Below, piece by piece: positions 1-8,384 of a DNA stretch of 64,000 bases; positions within the stretch are counted from its first letter, which is position 1, and every line of letters begins with the position of its first letter. Below the pieces are notes generated by a model. The model searched no databases, had not been told where the DNA came from, and worked only from the letters and a program-made list of their open reading frames with translations. The position numbers were made by a program, and so were the translations under genes. The DNA comes from Roseobacter weihaiensis (GTDB lineage: Bacteria > Pseudomonadota > Alphaproteobacteria > Rhodobacterales > Rhodobacteraceae), in NCBI RefSeq assembly GCF_020622345.1, contig NZ_JACNMO010000002.1, positions 310,001 to 374,000 on the forward strand, in the 5' to 3' direction.

Positions 1-2
1 CT

Positions 3-2036
3 CCTGGGGACCTGATTGTGCATGTCGATCACGGGATCGGGCGCTACAAGGGGTTGGAAGTGGTGACGGCGGCGGGCGCCGCACATGAGTGCATTCTGCT
101 GGAATATGCCGAAAGCTCAAAGCTTTACCTGCCGGTGGAGAACATCGAACTGCTGTCCAAATACGGTCACGAGGAAGGGCTGCTCGACCGGTTGGGCGGC
201 GGGGCCTGGCAGGCCAAGAAGGCGCGGCTCAAGGAGCGCATCCGCGAGATTGCCGACAAGTTGATCCGGGTGGCGGCTGAGCGTGCCCTGCGCAAAGCGC
301 CGGTGTTGGAGCCGCCGCCCGGCATGTGGGACGCCTTTGCCGCGCGCTTTCCCTATCAGGAAACCGATGACCAGCTTCGCGCGATTGGCGAGGTGATCGA
401 CGATCTGACCAGCGGAAACCCGATGGACCGGCTGGTTTGTGGGGATGTGGGCTTTGGCAAGACCGAAGTGGCCATGCGGGCCGCTTTTGTCGCCGCGATG
501 TCCGGCGTGCAGGTGGCCGTGATCGCGCCCACCACGCTGCTGGCGCGCCAGCACTACAAGAGCTTTGCCGACAGGTTCCGGGGGTTCCCGATCAACGTAG
601 CAACGCTCAGCCGGTTTGTGTCGACCAAAGAGGCCAACGCAACGCGGGAGGGTATGGCACGCGGCATGGTCGATATCGTGATCGGCACCCATGCGCTGCT
701 GGCCAAGGGTATAAGGTTTCAGAACCTGGGGCTGTTGGTGATCGACGAGGAACAGCATTTTGGTGTGACGCACAAGGAACGCCTGAAGCAGCTGCGCAGC
801 GACATCCATGTGCTGACGCTGACGGCCACGCCGATCCCGCGCACGCTGCAACTGAGCCTGACGGGCGTGCGCGACCTGAGCATCATCGGCACCCCGCCGG
901 TGGACCGGCTGGCGATCCGCACCTATGTCAGCGAATTCGACACGGTCACCCTGCGCGAGGCGCTGCTGCGCGAGCACTACCGGGGCGGGCAGTCGTTTTA
1001 CGTCGTGCCGCGTATTTCCGATCTGCCGGAGATCGAAGAGTTCCTCAAAGAGCAACTGCCGGAACTGACCTATGTGGTGGCCCATGGCCAGATGGCGGCA
1101 GGCGAGCTCGACGACCGCATGAACGCCTTTTATGACGGCAAGTTCGACGTGCTGCTGGCCACGACCATTGTCGAATCGGGCCTCGATATCCCGACTGCCA
1201 ATACGATGATCGTGCACCGGGCGGATATGTTTGGCCTCGCGCAACTCTATCAGATTCGGGGGCGGGTGGGCCGCTCCAAGACCCGCGCTTATGCCTATCT
1301 GACCACCAAACCGCGCGCCAAGCTGACCGACACGGCGCAGAAACGGCTGCGCGTACTGTCCAGCCTCGACACACTGGGGGCGGGCTTTACGCTCGCGAGC
1401 CAGGATCTGGACATTCGCGGCGCGGGCAACCTTCTGGGCGAAGAGCAATCCGGCCAGATGCGCGATGTGGGGTTCGAGCTTTACCAATCGATGCTGGAAG
1501 AGGCCATTGCCAAGATCCGCGCGGGCGAGATGGAAGGGCTCTCGGAGGCAGATGACCAATGGGCCCCGCAGATCAACCTCGGTGTGCCCGTGCTGATCCC
1601 CGAAGACTACGTGCCCGATCTGGATGTGCGGTTGGGTCTCTACCGCCGCCTCAGCAGCCTGACCACCAAGGTGGAACTGGAAGGCTTTGCCGCCGAACTC
1701 ATTGATCGGTTTGGCAAATTGCCGCGCGAAGTCAACACGCTGATGCTGGTGGTCCGGATCAAGGCGATGTGCAAGAAAGCGGGCATCGCCAAGCTTGATG
1801 GCGGGCCAAAGGGGGCCACGGTTCAGTTCCACAATGACAAATTCGCCTCGCCGCAGGGGCTTGTCGAATTCATTCAGGATCAGCGCGGTTTGGCACGCGT
1901 CAAGGACAACAAGATCGTCGTGCGCCGCGACTGGAAAGCGGATGCGGATAAGATCAAGGGAGCTTTCGCGATTGCGCGGGACCTCGCGGAAAAGGTGGTG
2001 GCCGAGAAAAAGCGCAAAAAGGTCAAAGCCGGTTGA
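3..2036 (+). CDS. mfd: Transcription-repair coupling factor Mfd (3' part; start lies before the window)
   Basis: ATP-dependent DNA translocase that removes RNA polymerase stalled at lesions and recruits UvrA. The reading frame is open to the left edge, so the N-terminal UvrB-like domains are outside the window. Visible in order: the RNA-polymerase-interacting CarD-like region ([13 protein letters not shown] at the start, [13 protein letters not shown] shortly after); a helicase core with Walker [10 protein letters not shown] about 142 residues in, the DEEQHFG box II and the [12 protein letters not shown] motif; the second RecA-like lobe with RIRGRVGRS-like arginine-finger region ([14 protein letters not shown]); and the C-terminal TRCF domain ending in a lysine-rich tail. 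It is convergent with the exporter gene, with only 3 bases between the two stop codons and no terminator visible there. Confidence 0.96.
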   Translation, partial: PGDLIVHVDHGIGRYKGLEVVTAAGAAHECILLEYAESSKLYLPVENIELLSKYGHEEGLLDRLGGGAWQAKKARLKERIREIADKLIRVAAERALRKAPVLEPPPGMWDAFAARFPYQETDDQLRAIGEVIDDLTSGNPMDRLVCGDVGFGKTEVAMRAAFVAAMSGVQVAVIAPTTLLARQHYKSFADRFRGFPINVATLSRFVSTKEANATREGMARGMVDIVIGTHALLAKGIRFQNLGLLVIDEEQHFGVTHKERLKQLRSDIHVLTLTATPIPRTLQLSLTGVRDLSIIGTPPVDRLAIRTYVSEFDTVTLREALLREHYRGGQSFYVVPRISDLPEIEEFLKEQLPELTYVVAHGQMAAGELDDRMNAFYDGKFDVLLATTIVESGLDIPTANTMIVHRADMFGLAQLYQIRGRVGRSKTRAYAYLTTKPRAKLTDTAQKRLRVLSSLDTLGAGFTLASQDLDIRGAGNLLGEEQSGQMRDVGFELYQSMLEEAIAKIRAGEMEGLSEADDQWAPQINLGVPVLIPEDYVPDLDVRLGLYRRLSSLTTKVELEGFAAELIDRFGKLPREVNTLMLVVRIKAMCKKAGIAKLDGGPKGATVQFHNDKFASPQGLVEFIQDQRGLARVKDNKIVVRRDWKADADKIKGAFAIARDLAEKVVAEKKRKKVKAG

Positions 2037-2039
2037 GGG

Positions 2040-3260
2040 CTATTCTGCAGGCTGCCGTGCCTCGATCCGCCCCATGTAGACCATCAGCAGAAACGCCGTG
2101 CAGGCCAGCACAAAGACGGTGCCGACCAGCGGGCGAATGCTGCCATCAAAGAGCAGGCCGACCGGCGATGCGATCAGCGCCGCCAGAAAGGTCGAGACGG
2201 CACCGGTCACGCTGGCGGCCATCCCGGCAATGTGCCCCATGGGCTCCATCGCGATGGCATTGAGGTTGCCGATGGTCAGACCGGCCTGAAAAAACACAAA
2301 GGCCTGCCAGAACGCAAAGATGGCAAAGCCCTGCGCCGCAATCGTTCCACTGGCCAGCAGCAGGCCACCGGACAACAGGATCTGCAAGGCGAGCGCGATC
2401 GTGATCAGCCGCCGCATCCCGAAGCGGATCACCAGCATCGCGTTCAGAAAACTGGAGAGCGCGGACGCCAGCGCGATGCCGCCAAACCAGAAAGGAAATG
2501 TGTCGAGCTTGTCAAAGACAAACTGATAGATCGGCTGGATCAGCACCAGCAAGGAGAACAGCATCGCCAGCGCCAGTGTCTGTACAAAGATCGACAGGCG
2601 CACAACGGGGTGTGCAAACATCTGCCGTACCGCGTCCAAGATCAGGTGGAGCTTGAGCGGCCGACGCTCTGTGACCGGCAATGTCTCGGGCAGGCGCAAG
2701 CCAAGCCAAAGCGCGGAGATCAGCGAAAACGCTACAAAGGCCAGAAAGATACTGCGCCAACCGGTAAAATGGATGATCACGACTCCCATCGCAGGGGCAA
2801 CGGCCGGAATGATGGTGAAGGTGATCATCACAATCGAGAGGATCCGCGCCATTTCGCGCCCTTTAAAGAGATCCCGGATGATGGCAATGCAGACCACCCG
2901 CGGACCTGACGCGCCGATCCCCTGAAGGATCCGTGCAATCAGCATGACCTCCAGCGTCTGACTGGCCCAGGCGACGATGGAGGACGTGATGTAAAGACCG
3001 GCGCCGTAGAACATCACCGCGCGGCGGCCAAAGGCGTCTGACAGTGGGCCGGAGAAAAACGTGCCGACTCCCATGCCCAGCACGAATGAGGTGAGAATCA
3101 GCGGCGCGCGCATTGGCTCCTGCGGGCTGAGCTCTGTGGCGATATCGGGCAAGGCTGGCAGCATTGCATCAATTGAGAACGCAATCGTCGCGAACATCAT
3201 TGCCATCAATGCGATGAACTCCGCCCGGCCCATCGGGAGTTCGTTAAAAGATCGTGTCAA
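2040..3260 (-). CDS. MFS drug resistance transporter, Bcr/CflA-type
   Basis: Inner-membrane proton-driven exporter of the major facilitator superfamily. About 406 residues with roughly 12 hydrophobic helices. The loop 2-3 signature GPLSDAFGRRAVMF lies at residues 71-84, and the first helix ends in SIDAMLPALPDI, which is typical of the Bcr/CflA drug:proton antiporter group. The start is uncertain: TTG at 3260 has an SD-like AGGGCG just upstream, whereas ATG at 3233 (MGRAEFIALM) would leave a longer leader. The substrate cannot be read from sequence. A near-perfect 14-bp inverted repeat sits just upstream (3276-3289) and may be an operator, suggesting local control. Confidence 0.85.
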   Translation of the reverse strand: MTRSFNELPMGRAEFIALMAMMFATIAFSIDAMLPALPDIATELSPQEPMRAPLILTSFVLGMGVGTFFSGPLSDAFGRRAVMFYGAGLYITSSIVAWASQTLEVMLIARILQGIGASGPRVVCIAIIRDLFKGREMARILSIVMITFTIIPAVAPAMGVVIIHFTGWRSIFLAFVAFSLISALWLGLRLPETLPVTERRPLKLHLILDAVRQMFAHPVVRLSIFVQTLALAMLFSLLVLIQPIYQFVFDKLDTFPFWFGGIALASALSSFLNAMLVIRFGMRRLITIALALQILLSGGLLLASGTIAAQGFAIFAFWQAFVFFQAGLTIGNLNAIAMEPMGHIAGMAASVTGAVSTFLAALIASPVGLLFDGSIRPLVGTVFVLACTAFLLMVYMGRIEARQPAE

Positions 3261-3275
3261 AATGATCGCCCTGTA

Positions 3276-3289
3276 TAAACACGCGTTTA
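3276..3289. promoter_or_regulatory. Inverted repeat, possible operator of the MFS gene
   Basis: The sequence TAAACACGCGTTTA is a palindrome apart from one position. It lies 16 bases upstream of the possible TTG start of the exporter. Read on the minus strand it overlaps TTTATAC, which could serve as a -10 element, so a bound regulator would block transcription. No regulator gene is adjacent; assigning a TetR- or MarR-like protein would be guesswork. Confidence 0.35.
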
Positions 3290-3391
3290 CGAATTGGTGC
3301 TATTTGGCGTCAGACATAACTCAGAGTTGAAGCCCCTTCAATCACAACATCGCGTAAAGTGCTGAACAAAACGAACATGCAAGAAACTGCA

Positions 3392-4033
3392 TCAGGCAGC
3401 GGCAGTGAGTTCCGCAATCACCTTGCGCCACAGATCCGGGGGTTGGGCACCGGGCACCGCATGTTGCCCGGCCACGATGAAGGTCGGAACCGAGTTGACA
3501 CCCATCTGTCTGCTGTGCGCATCACGCTTGCGGATATCCTCCACATCGGCGTCTGATTTCAACAGCTTGGCGACCACTGCCGCGTCCATTTCGATCCCAT
3601 CCGCGATGTCGGAGAGAACCTCATGATCGCCAATGTCACGGCCGTCGACAAAATAGGCCTCAAAGAGGGCAGAGACCGCAGCCGTCTGCCGTCCTTCTAT
3701 CCCCGCCCAATGAATCAGGCGGTGGGCATCCACGGTATTCGGAGTTCGTTTCATGGCCTCGAAGTTGATGTTGAGACCGGCCGCACCGGCCTGTTCGACA
3801 ACCGGGGCATAGGCCTTGATGGCCCCGTCTCTGCCGCCGAACTTCCCCTCAAGGTAGGCACGACGGTCCATGCCGCCGTCAGGCATATCGGGGTTGAGTT
3901 GAAAGGGGTGCCATTCGATTGCAAAGGGATGGTTGGGGTGATCTGCCAGCGCCTTGTCGAGATGCGCTTTGCCGATGTAGCACCAGGGGCAAATCGGGTC
4001 TGAAATGATATCAAGCTTGATCGGATCTGTCAT
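3392..4033 (-). CDS. DsbA-family (FrnE-like) thiol oxidoreductase
   Basis: Thioredoxin-fold protein of the DsbA/2-hydroxychromene-2-carboxylate isomerase group, 213 residues. The active site CPWC is at residues 15-18 (SDPICPWCYIGKAHLD), followed by the long helical insertion and the cis-proline region GVNSVPTFIV near residue 180. There is no signal peptide, so it should act in the cytoplasm, like FrnE-type proteins, rather than as a periplasmic disulfide catalyst. Its ATG overlaps the stop of the upstream acyl-CoA ligase by 4 bases, so the two are co-transcribed and probably translationally coupled. The substrate is unknown; GSH-dependent isomerase activity is an alternative, but the CxxC active site favours redox chemistry. 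Confidence 0.85.
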   Translation of the reverse strand: MTDPIKLDIISDPICPWCYIGKAHLDKALADHPNHPFAIEWHPFQLNPDMPDGGMDRRAYLEGKFGGRDGAIKAYAPVVEQAGAAGLNINFEAMKRTPNTVDAHRLIHWAGIEGRQTAAVSALFEAYFVDGRDIGDHEVLSDIADGIEMDAAVVAKLLKSDADVEDIRKRDAHSRQMGVNSVPTFIVAGQHAVPGAQPPDLWRKVIAELTAAA

Positions 4034-5544
4034 GTCTGCCTCTTGAACTGGTCACGCAGAACGCGCCGTAGAATTTTGCCGTTGGCCCCCATTGGCAGCG
4101 CAGGCAGATGAACAAAAAGACGCGGCTGTTTATAGCGCGCAAGCTTTTCAGTGACATAAGCCGCCAGATGCTGGTCGTCCAGTGCCTGCGGTCCGGTGTA
4201 GAAAGCGGCAATCACGGTGGTGTCCGGTTTGATCTCCACTTCCGTGGCCGCCACGGCGGTGATGCCGGGCACACGTGCCAGCACGTTTTCCACCTCGATG
4301 GGGGAGACACGGTAGCCGCCCGCGTTCATCATGTCATCGTGCCGTCCCATATAGGTGAGCTGCCCGTCAGTATCCATAACCGCCTGATCTCCAGTCAGAA
4401 ACCACGAATCGGAGAGCCGCGCCCGGGTGGCGTCGGGGGCATTGAGGTATTCAAGCATCAGCCCCGGATCCCGCCTGTCGATGGCAATTGTGCCTTCCAC
4501 GCCAAGTGGCACCACGGCCCCGTCCTTGAGCAAGGCCACACGCCGCCCCGTCTGCGGACGCCCCAGCGTGCCGGGTGCGCGCGGTTTTGCCGGGGGCTGC
4601 GAGATAAAGGTCGAGCATTCGGACAGACCGTAGGCTTCGTAGATCGGGCAGCCGGTCCTGTGCTGCCAGTGCTCTGCCGTGCTCTGGGGCAGTTTTTCGC
4701 CTGCGCTCAGCCCGTGGCGCAGGTCCGGCATTTCCATGTCCGAGGCGCGATCGAGCATCTGCCGGTAGACACCCGGTGCGGCGGCAAAGAGGGTCGCGCG
4801 GTGCTCCCGCAACAGCCCCGGCAGGGCCTCGGGCGGGGTGCCGGGGGCCGGGATCAGTGCGGTGGCGCCGACCGTCCAGGGGTCCATCAGCCCGGTGCCC
4901 AGCGTATAGGTCCAGTTGAAGGCACCCGCATGCAGCAGCCGGTCCTCCGGGCCCAGCCCGTACCAATCTTCAAACATCATCTGCCGCGCCCAGATGGCCC
5001 GGTGTGCATGAACCACGGCGCGCGGTATGCCCGCGGTGCCGGAGGTAAAGATGATGTAGCCGGGGCGCTCCGGATCGCCTTGATGAAACGCGGCAGATGG
5101 CAGATCCCTGAAGCGGCGCAGGGCCTCAAGCGAGAGGCGCGCAGGGCCGGGCGGGCAGGCAACCTGCGGATCATGCAGGGTGAGGGCGGGCGACACGGTA
5201 TCGATGATAAAGGCCGTCTCCCTTTCGGTCAGGGCAGAGGAGGTCGGGACCGGGACCAGCCCGGCGGCCAGCGCGCCCAGATAGGCGATGGGGAAATCCA
5301 CCGTATTCCCAAGCCGCATGAGCACCCGGTCCCCCGGCACCAACCCGCGGTCCAAAAGCCCGCGCGCGGTTCCGAGAACGGCGCGGCGCAGGGCGGCGTA
5401 GGACCAGCGCTCCGACTGCGTCTTGGAAAGCACCACAAGGGCATCTTTCTCGGGCGACTTTTGGCCGGCGGCCAGCACATGCGCGGCCATGTTGAAAGGT
5501 GCGGGGCAGGCGCGAAAGGGGCCGTCATCGATCAGCGACATCAT
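4030..5544 (-). CDS. AMP-dependent acyl-CoA synthetase/ligase (benzoate-CoA ligase-like)
   Basis: ANL-superfamily adenylating enzyme of 504 residues that should form an acyl- or aryl-AMP and then the CoA thioester. The phosphate-binding loop is FTSGTAGIPRAVVHAH (about residues 166-181), where the usual TTGxPK is changed to TAGIPR. Later motifs are present: YEAYGLSE, TGDQAVMD, GRHDDMMNAGGYRVSPIEVE and the C-terminal catalytic lysine in GANGKILRR. The acid substrate cannot be named; the organisation resembles benzoate/acetate-type ligases. It starts with two consecutive ATG codons at 5544/5541. The 65-base gap to the divergent XRE-cupin gene makes control by that regulator likely. Confidence 0.85.
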   Translation of the reverse strand: MMSLIDDGPFRACPAPFNMAAHVLAAGQKSPEKDALVVLSKTQSERWSYAALRRAVLGTARGLLDRGLVPGDRVLMRLGNTVDFPIAYLGALAAGLVPVPTSSALTERETAFIIDTVSPALTLHDPQVACPPGPARLSLEALRRFRDLPSAAFHQGDPERPGYIIFTSGTAGIPRAVVHAHRAIWARQMMFEDWYGLGPEDRLLHAGAFNWTYTLGTGLMDPWTVGATALIPAPGTPPEALPGLLREHRATLFAAAPGVYRQMLDRASDMEMPDLRHGLSAGEKLPQSTAEHWQHRTGCPIYEAYGLSECSTFISQPPAKPRAPGTLGRPQTGRRVALLKDGAVVPLGVEGTIAIDRRDPGLMLEYLNAPDATRARLSDSWFLTGDQAVMDTDGQLTYMGRHDDMMNAGGYRVSPIEVENVLARVPGITAVAATEVEIKPDTTVIAAFYTGPQALDDQHLAAYVTEKLARYKQPRLFVHLPALPMGANGKILRRVLRDQFKRQT

Positions 5545-5609
5545 AGGCTGGTGCTAGCCTGCGTCCGGTGACGTTGCAAGCGGTCAGACTTCCCCCTAAA
5601 AAGAAGAGC

Positions 5610-6233
5610 ATGACCCAAAGTGATCCCAAAACCCTGATCCGCATCGCGCGCGAAAACGGCCCTGACGAAGCCGCAGCCCCGCTTGACCTGGGCGTGCGCG
5701 TGCGCGAGCTGCGCAAGGCGCGGGACTGGACGTTGGAGCAGGCCGCCAGCCAGGCCGGGCTGGCCCGCTCGACGCTCAGCAAGATCGAAAACGGGCAGAT
5801 GTCGCCCACCTACGACGCGCTGAAAAAGCTGGCCGTGGGCCTTGAAATTTCCATCCCGCAGCTTTTCACGCCGCCGCAGACCGGACAGATCAACGGACGG
5901 CTTGCGGTGACGAAATCGGGGCAGGGCTCGGCACAGGCAACCGTGACTTATGAACACGAGCTTCTGGCCGACACGTTGACGAAAAAGCAGATGCTGCCCT
6001 ATCGGGCCCGCGTGCGCGCCCGCAACATGTCGGAGTTTGACGGCTGGGTGCGCCATGACGGCGAAGAATTCCTCTATGTGCTGACCGGGGTGATCCGGCT
6101 CTATACCGAGTTCTACGAACCCATCGAGATGCGGCGCGGCGACAGCGCCTATTACGATGCCACGATGGGTCATAACGTTGTGTCTGTCAGCGCCGAGGAT
6201 GCCAATATCCTCTGGGTCACCTCGCTGGTGTGA
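5610..6233 (+). CDS. XRE-family transcriptional regulator with C-terminal cupin domain
   Basis: Ligand-responsive DNA-binding protein, 207 residues from the ATG at 5610, which is preceded by AAGAAGAG. A GTG at 5568 in the same frame is possible, but its upstream sequence is poor. The helix-turn-helix covers about residues 28-82 (VRELRKARDWTLEQAASQAGL, then STLSKIENGQMSPT). A cupin barrel follows, with HDGEEFLYVLTGVIRLY and the MRRGDSAYYDATMGHN strand, which would bind a small molecule. It is transcribed divergently from the acyl-CoA ligase/DsbA-like pair and probably regulates it (inference from layout). It meets the peptide-binding protein gene tail to tail with no bases between. Confidence 0.88.
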   Translation: MTQSDPKTLIRIARENGPDEAAAPLDLGVRVRELRKARDWTLEQAASQAGLARSTLSKIENGQMSPTYDALKKLAVGLEISIPQLFTPPQTGQINGRLAVTKSGQGSAQATVTYEHELLADTLTKKQMLPYRARVRARNMSEFDGWVRHDGEEFLYVLTGVIRLYTEFYEPIEMRRGDSAYYDATMGHNVVSVSAEDANILWVTSLV

Positions 6234-8051
6234 TCAGCGCGCCTCGGACCACCACACCTCCGGCATGAAGTTCGGGCCGTCTCCGTCGATTGGCAGCCGG
6301 TCGGGAAACGCCATCTCCGCCTCATGCGCGATACGCCCCGTGGTGAACTGCCAGAACGGAATGACATAGCGCCCCGCCGTGAGCAGCCTGTCCAGAGCGC
6401 GGACGGCGGCCAGGAAATCCGCCTCATTGCGGGCAGTCAGCATCGCATCGATCATTGCATCCACGGCCGGCGAGGCAACCCCCATCAGATTGCGCGAGCC
6501 CTCCTGTACCGCAGCCTCGGACCCCCAGTAAAACCTCTGTTCGTTGCCGGGCGAGAGCGAGAGCGCACGGCGATAGGGGGCCATGTCAAAGTCGAACGCA
6601 TTTGTCCGGGCCACAAACTGCGCATCATCCGCCGTCTCAATGCGCACATCGACGCCAAGCCGTGACAGCGTGTTCACATAGAGATCGGCAATGGCCTTGT
6701 TTTCGCTGCTGCCCTGCGAAAGCAGGATGGTGAAGGACAGCGGCGTGCCCTCCGCATCCTGCATCACGCCCTCTTCGGCGGCCCAGCCCGCCTCTGCCAA
6801 CAGCGCCATGGCCCGGCGAATGCCTTGCCGGTTGCGCAAGGAGCCATCAGACTGCGCAAAGACATAGCCCTCCAGCGTGCCCGGCAACAGCTGGGCGGCG
6901 AAGGGCGCCAGCAGGTCCGCCACACGGCCCTTGGCGGGCCCACTTTGAAACGCCAGATCAGAGTTGGAGAAATAGGAGGTGATCCGGGGCTGTGCCCCCC
7001 CGGTGAGCGTGTCATTGATGTATTCGAAATTGAAGGCCTGGATCATCGCCTCGCGCACGCGCCAGTCATCAAAGGGTGGTTTGCGGCTGTTCATCACGAA
7101 ACCTGTCATCCCGGAAGGTTTGCCATGCGGTATTTCCGATTTCACGATGTTGCCCTGCGTGACGGCCGGGAAGTTGTATTGCGTTGCCCATTTTTCCGCG
7201 TTGAACTCCCGCAGAGCGGAGATTTCACCGGCCTTGAACGCCTCGAACATCACCGAGGCATCACCGTAAAAGTCCAGCTTGATGGTGTCAAAGTTGTTCG
7301 TGCCGCGTCGCAGCGGAATATCGGCCCCCCAATAGTCGGGGTTGCGGGTCAGCTCGACAAACCGGCCCGCCTCGTAGCTTGAGACGATATAGGGGCCGGA
7401 CCCCAGGGGAACCTCTTCCAGCGGCGCATTGGCAAAATCACGCCCCTCCCATTGCGCCTTGCTGAGGATCGGGCGCATGCCCGCCAAGAGCGCCAATTCG
7501 CGATTGTCGCTGTTAAAGGTGATGCGCAGGCTGCGGGGGCCGGTTTGTTCCATGGTCTCCACTTGCCGATGCAGGCTGTGATAGCGCGGATGCCCCTCTG
7601 CTCCCAGAAGCTCATAGGAAAAGATCACATCCTCGACCGTGACCGGGCTGCCATCGGAAAACCGCGCCTCTGGCCGCAGGGTGAATTCGACCCAGGCGCG
7701 GTCCTCCGGCACCTCAACCGATTCGGCGAGCAGGCCGTAAAGTGTGAAGGGTTCGTCCAAGGATCGGCCCATCAGCGCCTCATGGGTGAAAAACCGCAAC
7801 TGCCAGGGGACGGTCCCTTTGCGCACGTATGGGTTGAGGCTGTTGAACCCGCCTGTATTGCCCAAAGTGATGCTGCCCCCCTTGGGCGCATCCGGCCAGA
7901 CGTAGGGGAGCGACACAAAATCCGGTGGCAGGGCCGGGGTGCCGTACATAGATATCCCGTGCTGCGGCTCCGCCTGCGCGGCGGCGCCCGACAGAATCAC
8001 TGCCCCAGCAGCAAAAAATCGCCCAAGACGATGGAAAAAAACAGTACCCAT
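6234..8051 (-). CDS. ABC transporter substrate-binding protein, family 5 (YejA-like)
   Basis: Periplasmic solute-binding protein of the oligopeptide/microcin C (YejA-like) family, 605 residues. It has a clear Sec signal peptide (FFAAGAVILSGAAAQA, cleavage after about residue 27) followed by the mature start EPQHGISMYGTPALPPDF. Family features include PYVWPDAPKGGSITLGNTG, EFTLRPEARFSDGSPVTVEDV and SGPYIVSSYEAGRFVELTRN. No permease or ATPase genes (yejB/E/F equivalents) lie in the window, so its partners must be encoded elsewhere or it is an orphan receptor. The start ATG at 8051 is 80 bases from a divergent sigma-70-like promoter for the candidate RNA. Confidence 0.9.
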   Translation of the reverse strand: MGTVFFHRLGRFFAAGAVILSGAAAQAEPQHGISMYGTPALPPDFVSLPYVWPDAPKGGSITLGNTGGFNSLNPYVRKGTVPWQLRFFTHEALMGRSLDEPFTLYGLLAESVEVPEDRAWVEFTLRPEARFSDGSPVTVEDVIFSYELLGAEGHPRYHSLHRQVETMEQTGPRSLRITFNSDNRELALLAGMRPILSKAQWEGRDFANAPLEEVPLGSGPYIVSSYEAGRFVELTRNPDYWGADIPLRRGTNNFDTIKLDFYGDASVMFEAFKAGEISALREFNAEKWATQYNFPAVTQGNIVKSEIPHGKPSGMTGFVMNSRKPPFDDWRVREAMIQAFNFEYINDTLTGGAQPRITSYFSNSDLAFQSGPAKGRVADLLAPFAAQLLPGTLEGYVFAQSDGSLRNRQGIRRAMALLAEAGWAAEEGVMQDAEGTPLSFTILLSQGSSENKAIADLYVNTLSRLGVDVRIETADDAQFVARTNAFDFDMAPYRRALSLSPGNEQRFYWGSEAAVQEGSRNLMGVASPAVDAMIDAMLTARNEADFLAAVRALDRLLTAGRYVIPFWQFTTGRIAHEAEMAFPDRLPIDGDGPNFMPEVWWSEAR

Positions 8052-8130
8052 TTCAGAGACAATCCTCTGCTGCCCTTGTTTTATTGCGCCAGAGCCTACC
8101 GGGGTATTTCCGTCTTATCAAACTTTTAGC

Positions 8131-8159
8131 TTGGACAGCGGCCATAGATTGCTTATAAA
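8131..8159 (+). promoter_or_regulatory. Sigma-70-type promoter ahead of the candidate small RNA
   Basis: TTGGAC at 8131-8136 and TATAAA at 8154-8159 are separated by exactly 17 bases, a close match to the housekeeping consensus. The predicted transcription start is near 8166. No gene start follows before the hairpin terminator at 8215-8241. Confidence 0.6.
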
Positions 8160-8166
8160 GAGAGCA

Positions 8167-8241
8167 CTGCTCGATAGGTTTCTTGCCTGTATGAAACCTG
8201 CCTCAATAACTTAACGCCTGCCTTGTGCAGGCGTTTTTTTT
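8167..8241 (+). ncRNA. Candidate small RNA or bdhA leader attenuator
   Basis: A transcript of roughly 75 nt is predicted from the promoter at 8131-8159 to the intrinsic terminator. It would fold into two hairpins. The first pairs AGGTTTC (8176-8182) with GAAACCT (8193-8199) around a 10-nt loop; the second is the terminator. GCCTG-like motifs recur in the loop and stems. There is no credible coding sequence: an ATG at 8191 would encode only MKPASIT, ending at the terminator, with no Shine-Dalgarno. The unit lies between the divergent peptide-binding protein gene and bdhA (start 8385), so it could be an independent sRNA or the terminated form of a 218-nt bdhA leader. I do not recognise the family. 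Confidence 0.45.
8215..8241 (+). terminator. Rho-independent terminator
   Basis: Perfect 7-bp stem CGCCTGC/GCAGGCG with a 5-base loop (CTTGT) followed by eight T residues. This is the strongest intrinsic terminator in the window, and it follows no protein-coding gene on this strand. Confidence 0.8.
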
Positions 8242-8384
8242 GGGGTCCTGCGGTTATGATCCGTAACACGACGCGCGGGATGCCCTGCGCGGGCCACCTT
8301 CCGGCAGTTTCCCGTTTCCTTTGCAGCTGCAGCACGCCATGATGTGTGCAATGCAGCATGCGCTGGTCAGAGAAGGACACAACC

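Noticed and set aside
117-1832. Long open frame antisense to mfd (571 codons)
   Set aside because: High-GC codon bias creates long open frames opposite real genes; no domain sense, while the sense strand encodes a clear Mfd.
8191-8214. Seven-codon leader peptide (MKPASIT) before the terminator
   Set aside because: No ribosome-binding site and the ATG would be buried in the first hairpin; no codon run that would suit attenuation.
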